DNA of 8,338 nucleotides from Acidobacteriaceae bacterium (GCA_019245255.1 JAFARV010000475.1:1-8338); one strand, 5' to 3'; shown: positions 1 to 5,904, numbered from the stretch's first letter. Numbers and translations are program-made. The notes: generated by a model not told the origin, from the sequence alone.

Positions 1-1203
1 AAGTTCGCCCTGTATTGCGCACTCGACGAGATTTTGCACAAGCGAGATCGGAGCTTGTGGACATGGCGTCAATGGCCGATAGAATATCAGTCTCCGGATT
101 CCCCCGCGTGCCAGAAATTCGCCAGACACCATGCGGCTACCGTTGAATTCTATAAGTACATCCAATTCATTCTCGAAGAACAGTTAACTGCGGTTCAGAG
201 CTATGCGAAAGACCGTGGAGTACCGACTGGGTTGTATCACGATTTGGCTCTGGCGACCGACAGCTGTGGCGCGGACCTTTGGGCGCATCGCGAATACTAC
301 GTCGATGGCTGTCGAGTAGGCGCACCACCCGATGACTTCTCGCCAAGCGGGCAGGACTGGGGGTTTCCACCGCCAAACTCCGATGTGCATCGTGCTTCGG
401 GATATCGCCTGTATCGTGAAAGCATTCGGAAGATAGTGGCACACGGTGGTGCGTTGCGCATAGACCATGTAATGCGGTTATTCCGCCTCTTCTGCATTCC
501 GAACAACGCTAGCGCTGCCCAAGGTACGTATGTGCGTGATTTCGCCGAAGATCTGATGCGGGTTCTTGCTCTTGAAAGCGTCCGGAGCGGCAACATCATC
601 ATCGGCGAGGACCTCGGGACCGTGACGGACGAGATACGGGATATGCTCTCCCGCTTCGGAATACTTAGCTATCGTTTGTTCTACTTCGAAAAACATCGTG
701 ATGGCCGTTTTAAGCGCATTCAAGAGTATCCGGCCCAGGCGCTGGTTTCTTCGAGCACCCACGATCTTCCTACCTTGTGCGGCTTCTGGACGGGGCGCGA
801 CATTGATGCGCGTCGATCGGCCGCTGTAGTAGATGAAGCGGGCCATCAGAGTCAATGGCACGACCGGCAGCGGGAGAAACAGCACATGCTCGATGTGCTT
901 CACAACGAGCAGCTTCTGCCAGAGTGGTATTCTCGGTCCGCAGAACAGGTGCCGGAAGTCGACGGAGAGCTTCATAACGCAATCGTCGGATTCCTGGCGC
1001 GCGTCCGCTCCATGCTGCTGCTCTTAAATCAGGAGGACCTTACGAAAGAGACCGAGCAGCAGAACCTGCCGGGCACGACAGCACAGTATCCGAATTGGCA
1101 GCGTAAGATGAAAGCCAGCGTCGAGGATCTGCGGTCACACGAATGGAGCGGCTACGTCACGATGTTCCGGGATCAGTTGCATACGACCCAGAGAATGCGG
1201 TGA
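1..1203 (+). CDS. malQ: 4-alpha-glucanotransferase (amylomaltase, GH77), 5' partial
   Basis: Transfers alpha-1,4-glucan segments between maltooligosaccharides in cytoplasmic glycogen/maltodextrin metabolism. The frame is open from base 1, so the start lies outside the window; 400 residues of a protein usually about 500 or longer are visible. GH77 motifs appear in order (numbered from the first visible residue): KFALYCALDE at the very start, YHDLALATD near 79-87, GAPPDDFSPSGQDWGFPPPN near 107-126, RIDHVMRLFRLF with nucleophile Asp155, IIGEDLGTV with acid/base Glu203, STHDLPTLCGFW with Asp255, and LPGTTAQYPNW near the C terminus. The spacing of the three acids (48 and 52 residues) is close to that of Thermus amylomaltase as I recall it. 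The TGA stop is at 1201-1203. The TTG at 34 is an internal Leu codon, not the start. A fusion to another trehalose/glycogen enzyme upstream cannot be excluded, because the N-terminal part is not visible. Confidence 0.95.
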   Translation, partial: KFALYCALDEILHKRDRSLWTWRQWPIEYQSPDSPACQKFARHHAATVEFYKYIQFILEEQLTAVQSYAKDRGVPTGLYHDLALATDSCGADLWAHREYYVDGCRVGAPPDDFSPSGQDWGFPPPNSDVHRASGYRLYRESIRKIVAHGGALRIDHVMRLFRLFCIPNNASAAQGTYVRDFAEDLMRVLALESVRSGNIIIGEDLGTVTDEIRDMLSRFGILSYRLFYFEKHRDGRFKRIQEYPAQALVSSSTHDLPTLCGFWTGRDIDARRSAAVVDEAGHQSQWHDRQREKQHMLDVLHNEQLLPEWYSRSAEQVPEVDGELHNAIVGFLARVRSMLLLLNQEDLTKETEQQNLPGTTAQYPNWQRKMKASVEDLRSHEWSGYVTMFRDQLHTTQRMR

Positions 1204-1264
1204 CCCGGGTAGAGTCGGGCAGAACCGAAATGTTTCAGGCATACACGAACCTTTGCTCAAGCGC

Positions 1265-1274
1265 GTTCTAGAAC
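1265..1274. repeat. Perfect 10-bp palindrome GTTCTAGAAC
   Basis: GTTCTAGAAC reads the same on both strands and lies between malQ and the small gene at 1332, about 58 bases before its ATG. It could be an operator half-site pair, but a 10-bp palindrome can arise by chance and I see no second copy. The rest of 1204-1331 holds no clear promoter: a TTATAC hexamer at 1278-1283 has no good -35 partner at the right distance. Confidence 0.2.
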
Positions 1275-1331
1275 CCCTTATACGGTTCCGAGGAATAGCG
1301 CCGGCATAGAGAACACCTTTAAGCTCACATC

Positions 1332-1538
1332 ATGGTTGTTGGACAATTCGCTAGGAACCTCGATTGGGCAAAGACGCTCTGGTGTCAGCTTTTCCATGAT
1401 GCGGCGATGTGGCCGATTCATGGTCGTTATCAGTGCAGGACTTGCTTGCGGTATCACGACATTCCTTGGGAGCTACAGGACGAGCAGGTTCGAAAAAACG
1501 ATTCGCAGCGATCCCGGTGCGTGCCCAGCTCGTCGTAA
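1332..1538 (+). CDS. Small CxxC (zinc-ribbon-like) protein, 68 aa
   Basis: Function unknown. The 68-residue frame holds a compact core with strong coding character: QLFHDAAMWPIHGRYQCRTC followed by LRYHDIPW (about residues 19-46). It has the form [hydrophobic]-H-D-x-x-x-W-P-I-H-G-x-Y-x-C-R-x-C-x-R. From memory, similar short proteins with an H-D ... P-x-H-G-x-Y-x-C-R-x-C core occur in acidobacterial genomes; I could not check this. The single CxxC pair plus the His residues could bind one metal or form half of a zinc ribbon. An in-frame TAA at 1320-1322 sits just before the ATG, so this ATG is the first possible start. No clear Shine-Dalgarno sequence precedes it. The C-terminal 20 residues are polar and low in information. 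It points the same way as malQ, 128 bases downstream, and converges on the minus-strand gene ending at 1580. An overlapping frame beginning with TTG at 1336 lacks any such motif. Confidence 0.55.
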   Translation: MVVGQFARNLDWAKTLWCQLFHDAAMWPIHGRYQCRTCLRYHDIPWELQDEQVRKNDSQRSRCVPSSS

Positions 1539-1579
1539 TCGATCTCGTACTGACTCCGACACTTTGGTCGTCACGAAAT

Positions 1580-2203
1580 TCAAGGGCTGACGGAGCTTTT
1601 CGTACCCGGCTGGAGAATGGCATCGACAGCCAGCCCCAGACCACCCAAAGACGCGAGGAGGATGGCGTAGAGAGCTGTCTCTTTCCGACGATTTGCGGTA
1701 TTAGGGGGGGCGCCCGAAGGCTGTTGTCCAAAGGCGGACGCGGTTCCAGCTCCGACGCGACTCAGTAATGTGCCCTTTTGATTCAACACTCGGAGTGAGC
1801 CGGTCAGGGCCGCAACTTGAATCTCAGGGCCGTTCAACCGTACAACCGCTTCGGATCTGGGGTCATCCCCCTGTATTCGATAACCCGAGACCTGGATGGT
1901 ATAACCCAGCATATTGTCGACTCGGGTTGCGCCTTGCTCCAGCACGAGGTGATCGCGGTAAATCAACCCTGCAGAGTCTATTCCCAAGGTGACGGCTGCC
2001 CCGTCGGTGCGAAGATAAACCTGACTCGGATTTCGTCCCGTCCTGATTTCGGCACCATCGAAGACATTCGCGTTACCCTCGACCTCCGCATTGTCGATTT
2101 GGAACGTGCCAACGGCAGTCGCAACACCTATGCTCGGGGGTGCAGCAATACAGGCCAGGGTTACACAGGTTGTGACAAAACAGAAACGTAAGCACGTATG
2201 CAC
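1580..2203 (-). CDS. Exported FecR-domain-like protein with C-terminal membrane anchor, 207 aa
   Basis: Function unknown. Residues 1-30 form a signal peptide with a hydrophobic, Cys-containing core and a probable cleavage near GVATA/VG. Residues about 31-160 are beta-rich and resemble the FecR fold (PF04773): NANVFDGAEIRTGRNPSQVYL, then DGAAVTLGIDSAGL, then a repeat-like stretch ending in VAALTGSLRVLNQKGTLL. A Pro/Gly/Asn linker (160-172) and a hydrophobic segment ETALYAILLASLGGLGLAVDAIL (175-197) follow. Acidobacteria carry stand-alone secreted FecR-like proteins not linked to a sigma factor, and this fits that pattern: there is no N-terminal anti-sigma region and no sigma gene nearby. The start is GTG at 2203; the nearby ATG at 2212 is in another frame that soon reaches a stop. 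It begins 14 bases after the stop of the upstream gene at 2218, so it is probably co-transcribed and perhaps translationally coupled. No good Shine-Dalgarno sequence is visible. FecR homology is an inference from pattern, not alignment. Confidence 0.8.
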   Translation of the reverse strand: MHTCLRFCFVTTCVTLACIAAPPSIGVATAVGTFQIDNAEVEGNANVFDGAEIRTGRNPSQVYLRTDGAAVTLGIDSAGLIYRDHLVLEQGATRVDNMLGYTIQVSGYRIQGDDPRSEAVVRLNGPEIQVAALTGSLRVLNQKGTLLSRVGAGTASAFGQQPSGAPPNTANRRKETALYAILLASLGGLGLAVDAILQPGTKSSVSP

Positions 2204-2217
2204 GACTTCATTTGACG

Positions 2218-2709
2218 TTACCGTGATGCAGCAGTTACGCCCAGGTTGTGGATGGACACGGCGGTGAATATTCCCGCTTCCGCAAAGTTACCGACGGCAA
2301 ACTTCGTCCGGAGGTCGCGATGCCGGTGGCCGAGAATTAACTCTGGTACCAGGACTGCCGCGGCCATCCCTGCCTTGATGCTGAGCCCTCGTCCGCCGAA
2401 AGTACCATCCGAAGAAGCGAGCAGCCCGTTCCCCTCTCGCTTTCCCCAGGAGGTTGCAGCATCAAAGCCTGAGCTCGCAACGATCGCGAACATGCTGGAT
2501 AGCCAAATCCGGTTCACCGTCCGGTCGTGCCGGTCCTGCGGATGAGCAACGGTGACGCCCGCCCGGATGGGCGCACTCACGAGGGAAGCGGCTTGCAGCG
2601 TCGATACCGAAGTATTCGAGGCTGCGAGTTCGCCGGGTTGTGTCTGGGCGAATATTGAGGGGCATAGCGCAATGGCAAGCGACAAAGCAGTACACGTTAT
2701 TTTGGTCAT
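2218..2709 (-). CDS. Small exported/membrane protein, 163 aa
   Basis: Unrecognised in function. The chosen ATG (2709) has a strong AGGAG ribosome-binding site six bases upstream and gives a clean signal peptide, MTKITCTALSLAIALCPSIF followed by AQ, with probable cleavage at about residue 21-22. A polar Ser/Thr/Ala stretch (25-60) precedes HDRTVNRIWL and three moderately hydrophobic segments (about 68-85, 110-127, 137-154), with FDAATSW in the first and a GNGLLASSDGTFGG loop after it. The D-A-x-T ... E-x-N-x-L-L pattern recalls small acidobacterial membrane proteins, possibly DUF5658-like, but that is from memory. It is the first gene of a likely two-gene operon with the FecR-like gene 14 bases downstream. 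The frame stays open upstream to 2874, but that extension would run antisense through the tRNA-Pro gene, is Arg-rich and would bury the signal peptide, so it was rejected. Confidence 0.8.
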   Translation of the reverse strand: MTKITCTALSLAIALCPSIFAQTQPGELAASNTSVSTLQAASLVSAPIRAGVTVAHPQDRHDRTVNRIWLSSMFAIVASSGFDAATSWGKREGNGLLASSDGTFGGRGLSIKAGMAAAVLVPELILGHRHRDLRTKFAVGNFAEAGIFTAVSIHNLGVTAASR

Positions 2710-2715
2710 CCGATT

Positions 2716-2720
2716 CTCCT
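2716..2720 (-). promoter_or_regulatory. Ribosome-binding site AGGAG that fixes the start at 2709
   Basis: On the minus strand AGGAG is followed by six bases (AATCGG) and then ATG. This is the best Shine-Dalgarno match in the window. It selects residue 56 of the longest open frame as the true start, and the resulting protein begins with a signal peptide. Confidence 0.8.
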
Positions 2721-2846
2721 GAATCGCGGGTCGCGATACAAAGGGGTAATCGGCAGAACGCTCGAGCGACTTTAGACCCGGGTGGCGGGATGCGCGTGTT
2801 ACGATGAAGCGTCTACGCCGGGAGGACGTTCGCGGCGCAGCGGTGT

Positions 2847-2923
2847 CGGGGCGTAGCGCAGCCTGGTAGCGCACCTGCCTTGGGCGCAGGGGGTCGCAAG
2901 TTCAAATCTTGCCGCCCCGACCA
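2847..2923 (+). tRNA. tRNA-Pro (anticodon UGG)
   Basis: A complete 77-nt cloverleaf can be folded by eye. The acceptor stem CGGGGCG (2847-2853) pairs with CGCCCCG (2913-2919). The D arm is GCGC/GCGC with loop AGCCTGGTA. The anticodon stem CCTGC/GCAGG holds loop CTTGGGC with anticodon TGG at 2881-2883. The variable loop is GGGTC, the T arm is GCAAG/CTTGC with loop TTCAAAT, the discriminator base is A and the CCA end is encoded. It reads the proline codon CCA and, by wobble, others. It stands alone, 137 bases from the divergent gene at 2709, and converges on mazF, whose stop lies 21 bases downstream. No T-rich terminator follows it. Confidence 0.97.
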
Positions 2924-2944
2924 CGATTCCACAGACGAGCCCAA

Positions 2945-3295
2945 CTATTTGAGGGCTAAGCTGATCTTCAAAGCAATATCGACCTTAGCCATTGCCTCAG
3001 AAGAAAGGTGACCGCACGCTCGAACAATACGGCTCTTGTCGATGACGCGGATTTGGTCACACAGGACGACGGCATGCTTCGTGAACCCGCCGTCTGATTC
3101 AGAGACTGGGACCCAAATTGGGAACGGTTTACCGCGCGCATTTTCGGAGCTTGTCGCGGGCACTATGATTGTCCGCGGCGAAACGCGATTGCCAGTGTCG
3201 TTCTGGACGACGACACACCGCCGCGTCTTCTGTATCTCTGTTCCGACCGTCGGATCCAAGTTGACTTCGATGACATCTCCCCGCCGAACCTGCAT
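2945..3295 (-). CDS. mazF: MazF/EndoA-type endoribonuclease toxin (PemK family)
   Basis: Sequence-specific mRNA interferase; it would cleave cellular RNA and arrest growth when free of its antitoxin. The 116 residues match the usual length. The N terminus RRGDVIEVNLDPTVGTE is the PemK-family start, followed by TRRCVVVQNDTGNRVSP, the segment IIVPATSS, and the C-terminal block DQIRVIDKSRI ... KVDIALKISLAL. Compared from memory with Bacillus subtilis EndoA, the first 48 residues align without gaps, and the two catalytic residues Arg25 and Thr48 are kept. One deviation is Arg26-Cys27 where the family usually has Arg-Pro-x. The ATG directly follows the TAA of the antitoxin (TAAATG), so the pair is surely one operon with coupled translation. 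It is expected to be repressed by the antitoxin and toxin-antitoxin complex. It converges on tRNA-Pro. Nothing suggests inactivation. Confidence 0.95.
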   Translation of the reverse strand: MQVRRGDVIEVNLDPTVGTEIQKTRRCVVVQNDTGNRVSPRTIIVPATSSENARGKPFPIWVPVSESDGGFTKHAVVLCDQIRVIDKSRIVRACGHLSSEAMAKVDIALKISLALK

Positions 3296-3571
3296 TTACG
3301 ATAGCTCGGCATCCACGAAAGCGAACTCATCATGAATTTGGCCGCTCAGCTCAGCATTCGCGAGGTAGCCTTCTTCCAGTTGACGTTCCAGTTCCATCTG
3401 CCGGATTTCTTCGATGTAATGCTCAACCGCTTCGCGTACAAAGACACTTGTGCTTACGCGACGCTCTTGAACGATGGCCAAAGCTTCCTCATAAAGCCGA
3501 GTGGGCAGGTCCACGCTGATCTTCCTTGCCCGACCGCCAGTCGCTGAGGTCAGTTTTCTCCTACGAATCAT
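3296..3571 (-). CDS. mazE: Ribbon-helix-helix antitoxin of the MazEF/EndoAI type
   Basis: A 91-residue antitoxin. Residues about 16-54 form a ribbon-helix-helix DNA-binding domain: RKISVDLPTRLYEEALAIV is the beta strand and first helix, and TSVFVREAVEHYIEEI is the second. Residues 56-91 (ERQLEEGYLANAELSG, then an acidic FAFVDAELS tail) are the toxin-wrapping region; the x-x-G-Y-x-x-x-A-x-L pattern resembles the C-terminal half of EndoAI and of actinobacterial MazE proteins. It would dimerise, bind its own promoter and neutralise MazF. The ATG at 3571 is preceded by AAGGA with a spacing of 9. The gene starts 59 bases from the divergent AI-2E-family start at 3631, so autoregulation could also affect that gene. 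The name mazE denotes partnership here; the fold is ribbon-helix-helix, not the AbrB fold of E. coli MazE. Confidence 0.92.
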   Translation of the reverse strand: MIRRRKLTSATGGRARKISVDLPTRLYEEALAIVQERRVSTSVFVREAVEHYIEEIRQMELERQLEEGYLANAELSGQIHDEFAFVDAELS

Positions 3572-3599
3572 ATTACCGCGTCCTTATCGATTCTATTAC
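3565..3599 (-). promoter_or_regulatory. Candidate mazEF operator: imperfect direct repeat at the antitoxin start
   Basis: On the + strand GAATCATATTAC (3565-3576) and GATTCTATTAC (3589-3599) form an imperfect direct repeat with a period of 23-24 bases; the exact shared part is TATTAC at 3571-3576 and 3594-3599. It spans the antitoxin ATG and the start of the divergent intergenic region, where a ribbon-helix-helix antitoxin would be expected to bind. A TAGAAT hexamer (minus strand, 3590-3595) looks like a -10 box but would leave a very short leader and has no -35 partner, so I do not call a promoter. Confidence 0.3.
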
Positions 3600-3630
3600 A
3601 TTTGTCCCTAGCATTTTTCGTACCCAGGAA

Positions 3631-5520
3631 ATGCCTGAATCTGCTGCCGGAGGCAGCACTACCGAAAAAGAGCGATACGTACGCGCACGTGCGGCTTCTT
3701 ACAGTCAGGATTCGCTGGTGCAAAGACAAGCGCCTGCAGTTGCCAACATCTCGCAATCGAGCCATCTTTCATATGTGATTACCGGCGCGGTAGTCATCGC
3801 GGCGCTCTATTTCGGGAAAGCGCTCGTCGTTCCGTTTGCATTTGCAGTGCTTCTGAGTTTCCTTTTGTCGACTCCGGTCGTGTGGCTGGAAAAGCTAAAA
3901 CTCGGGAAAAGCTTTTCCGTGTTCGTGGTGCTTACGATCACCGTCGCATTTGTCGGTGCGATGGTTTGGCTTGGCATTGTGCAGGTTTCAGGGATTGTTC
4001 GCAGCCTGCCCCAGTACCGGAACAACGTTATCCGGAAACTCGAGGCATTACAGAATCCTGCGGGTTCGGGCATTCTCAGGGGTTTTGAGACGATCTCAGA
4101 ACTGAGCCGCGAAGTCACGGCCAATCGCCTGAAAACGGAGAAGAAGGGAAATCCCGCTCAGGCGGATACCGGACAGCCTCCTTCGGCGGTGAACCCGGTC
4201 CCCGTCGAAGTCGTCAAGCCGGGAAACAGTGTACTGCCCTCGCTTGGAATTGTAAGTACTTCTGTCGGCGAGGACCTGGCCGAAGCTCTCGCGGTTATCG
4301 TACTGACCCTTTTTATGCTGCTGAACCGCACGCACTTAAGGAACAGGCTATTGCGGTTTATGGGGCGTGGTCACCTGGTGCTGATGACTACGGCCATTGA
4401 CGATGCAGCGCACCGCGTGAGCCAGTATCTGCTTACGCAGTCGCTCGTGAACGGCATGTTCGGTCTGATCCTGGCGACCGGGCTGTATTTCATTGGGGTG
4501 CCATACGCTCCGTTTTGGGGAGTACTCGTGGCCGTGCTGCGTTTTATCCCTTACGTCGGAACCTTTATCGCCGGGGCGTGTCCATTTCTCCTTTCTCTGG
4601 TAGTGCTTGATGGCTGGCGCAGGCCCTTACTTACGGCCGGCTTATATCTCGCTATCGAACTAACGATCTCGAGCGTGATCGAGCCTTGGCTTTACGCAAC
4701 ACGGACGGGCATCTCCTCTCTCGCAATTTTGATTTCCGCGGCGTTTTGGACGCTGCTTTGGGGCCCGATCGGACTGGTGCTATCGACGCCACTGACAGTG
4801 TGCCTGGCAGTGTTGGGACGATACCTGCCACCGCTCGAATTTCTATACGTGCTGCTTGGGGACGAACCCGTCCTGGCCACCGAGGTGCGTTATTACCAGC
4901 GGCTGCTGGCGGAGGACGAAGACGAAGCGGCGGAGGTGCTAGAGACCAGCCTTAAAGACAAATCGCTGACTGAAGTTTACGATTCCGTGGTGATTCCGGC
5001 ACTAACGCTGGCTGAGACGGACCGTCACGAAAACCGGTTATCGGAGCAGAAATCCAGCTTCGTCTACCAGGCCACGCGTGAACTGGTGGAGGATGTTGGC
5101 GAGCGCCACCCGATTCTGCCGCATGCTGCGGTAGGAGTTCGGGTGGGATGCGTGCCCTCCCGCGACGAGGCAGACGCCGTAGTTGCGGCGATGCTTGCGC
5201 AATTGTTACGCCAGCGAGGTATCGAAGCCGACGTGATACGCGGTGATGATGGCAGTGGATGTGAGACATTGGTCGTCTCAGCGCTCCCGCCGTTCGCGAT
5301 CATGCATGCGCGTTCATGGTGCCGCAAGTTAAAGAAGCGGCATCCCGGAGCTCGAATCCTACTCGGCGTTTGGAATTCACTGCTGCCGGCCGAGGACATC
5401 AGGCAGCGCCTCGGGGCTGATGGCGCCGATTCGGTTGTGATCACACTTGAGCAGGCGCTAAACGATTTATATCCGAGTGAGGTTCCCACGGTCGCTGAGC
5501 ATGCGGCCGCAGTGACTTAG
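3631..5520 (+). CDS. AI-2E-family membrane transporter/permease with C-terminal alpha/beta domain, 629 aa
   Basis: Inner-membrane protein of the AI-2E transporter family (PF01594; TqsA/YdiK/PerM-like), whose substrate cannot be told from sequence. After a polar N-terminal tail (1-44) come TM segments near 48-66, 67-84 and 95-118, an extramembrane region (120-210) with a Pro/Lys-rich low-complexity stretch, a TM near 216-232, then the conserved core: DDAAHRVSQYLLTQSLVNG, FIGVPYAPFWGVLVAVLRFI and PYVGTFIAG (256-315), VIEPWLYATRTGIS (349-362) and LWGPIGLVLSTPLTV (376-390). Members are usually about 350 residues; here about 215 extra residues follow the last TM: an acidic helical linker, then VGVRVGCVPSRDEADAVVAAM ... 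LLRQRGIEADVIRG ... LVVSALPPFAI ... GARILLGVWNS, an alternating strand-helix pattern. The frame is open upstream to 3526, but that would overlap mazE. ATG 3631 has AGGA too close for a good ribosome-binding site; GTG 3718 has AGGA at spacing 7 and is a real alternative (600 aa). Confidence 0.9.
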   Translation: MPESAAGGSTTEKERYVRARAASYSQDSLVQRQAPAVANISQSSHLSYVITGAVVIAALYFGKALVVPFAFAVLLSFLLSTPVVWLEKLKLGKSFSVFVVLTITVAFVGAMVWLGIVQVSGIVRSLPQYRNNVIRKLEALQNPAGSGILRGFETISELSREVTANRLKTEKKGNPAQADTGQPPSAVNPVPVEVVKPGNSVLPSLGIVSTSVGEDLAEALAVIVLTLFMLLNRTHLRNRLLRFMGRGHLVLMTTAIDDAAHRVSQYLLTQSLVNGMFGLILATGLYFIGVPYAPFWGVLVAVLRFIPYVGTFIAGACPFLLSLVVLDGWRRPLLTAGLYLAIELTISSVIEPWLYATRTGISSLAILISAAFWTLLWGPIGLVLSTPLTVCLAVLGRYLPPLEFLYVLLGDEPVLATEVRYYQRLLAEDEDEAAEVLETSLKDKSLTEVYDSVVIPALTLAETDRHENRLSEQKSSFVYQATRELVEDVGERHPILPHAAVGVRVGCVPSRDEADAVVAAMLAQLLRQRGIEADVIRGDDGSGCETLVVSALPPFAIMHARSWCRKLKKRHPGARILLGVWNSLLPAEDIRQRLGADGADSVVITLEQALNDLYPSEVPTVAEHAAAVT

Positions 5521-5530
5521 ACTCTTTCCG

Positions 5531-5893
5531 TTGTTACGATCGAGTTTGCAAGCTCCCGCCTTTTTGATTCCCGAAACAACAATTCATGAAAATGGCAGCA
5601 GTCCGGTGCTCGCGGTCGGCTCAGGGCCGGTCCTCATCACGGTCGGGGTGCTCGCGGTGGTCGAACAAGAGACACTGCAGTTGGCAATTCATGGATCGAG
5701 CGACGGCAAAGAATGGAGTGCCGATCCGTTGGTTAGCTTCCCGGAGAAGTTTTATCCAGGTGTATCAGCTGTGTACCTCGACCCGGGTGCGCGAGGAGCA
5801 CGGTTTATCCGGGCTCAATGGAGAGTAAACCGGTGGGGCCGCGCAAGTAAGGCGCCGAGTTTTCGCATTTATGTAGTTGCAGAGCCTGTTTGA
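5531..5893 (+). CDS. Hypothetical beta-rich soluble protein, about 120 aa
   Basis: Not assigned to a function. No signal peptide or clear membrane segment is seen. The sequence alternates hydrophobic strands with turns: GPVLITVGVLAVVEQETLQL, then IHGSSDGKEWSADPLVSFP, EKFYPGVSAVYLDPG, and RFIRAQWRVNRWGRASKAP before a final strand RIYVVAEP. The S-x-D-G-x-x-W motif followed by a F-P-x-K-F-Y stretch and a W-x-V-N-R-W-G-R box suggests a small beta-sandwich, perhaps of the discoidin or carbohydrate-binding kind. I recall short acidobacterial hypothetical proteins with this F-P-x-K-F-Y ... R-W-G-R layout, without a known role. The start is uncertain: the frame opens at 5516 after a TGA, and the only candidates are TTG at 5531, 5546 and 5564, none with a Shine-Dalgarno sequence. 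Coding begins 10 bases after the AI-2E-family stop, so co-transcription and translational re-initiation are plausible. Confidence 0.72.
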   Translation: MLRSSLQAPAFLIPETTIHENGSSPVLAVGSGPVLITVGVLAVVEQETLQLAIHGSSDGKEWSADPLVSFPEKFYPGVSAVYLDPGARGARFIRAQWRVNRWGRASKAPSFRIYVVAEPV

Positions 5894-5904
5894 AGTTGAC
5901 AGGC
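5884..5904 (+). repeat. Small stem-loop over the stop of the 120-aa gene
   Basis: GCCTGT (5884-5889) and ACAGGC (5899-5904) form a 6-bp stem with a 9-base loop that holds the TGA stop. No T-run follows, so it does not look like an intrinsic terminator. The right arm overlaps TTGACA (5896-5901), an exact -35 consensus, but no good -10 lies 16-18 bases downstream. Confidence 0.3.

Noticed and set aside
478..975. 165-residue minus-strand frame inside malQ
   Set aside because: It is antisense to the GH77 catalytic motifs and has no recognisable features.
1351..1731. 126-residue minus-strand frame and 119-residue plus-strand frame (1409-1768)
   Set aside because: Both straddle the convergent junction and overlap the FecR-like gene in other frames; neither shows a motif, a signal peptide or a good ribosome-binding site.
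2771..2805. Promoter for tRNA-Pro (TTTAGA ... TACGAT)
   Set aside because: TACGAT is a fair -10 about 42 bases before the tRNA, but the TTTAGA hexamer is 23 bases away, too far for a -35 box.
2710..2874. N-terminal extension of the 163-residue exported protein up to 2874
   Set aside because: It runs antisense through the tRNA-Pro gene, is Arg-rich and unlike a leader, and would bury a clean signal peptide; the ATG at 2709 has a strong AGGAG site.
2938..2957. AGCCC/GGGCT stem-loop between tRNA-Pro and mazF as a bidirectional terminator
   Set aside because: The stem is only 5 bp with a 10-base loop and no T-run on either strand.
3526..3630. Upstream start at 3526 for the AI-2E-family protein
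   Set aside because: It would overlap the first 46 bases of mazE on the opposite strand, and the extra 35 residues look non-coding.
3565..3630. Attachment site formed by a duplicated tRNA 3' end
   Set aside because: I searched by eye for a second copy of the T-arm and acceptor sequence of tRNA-Pro and found none in the window.
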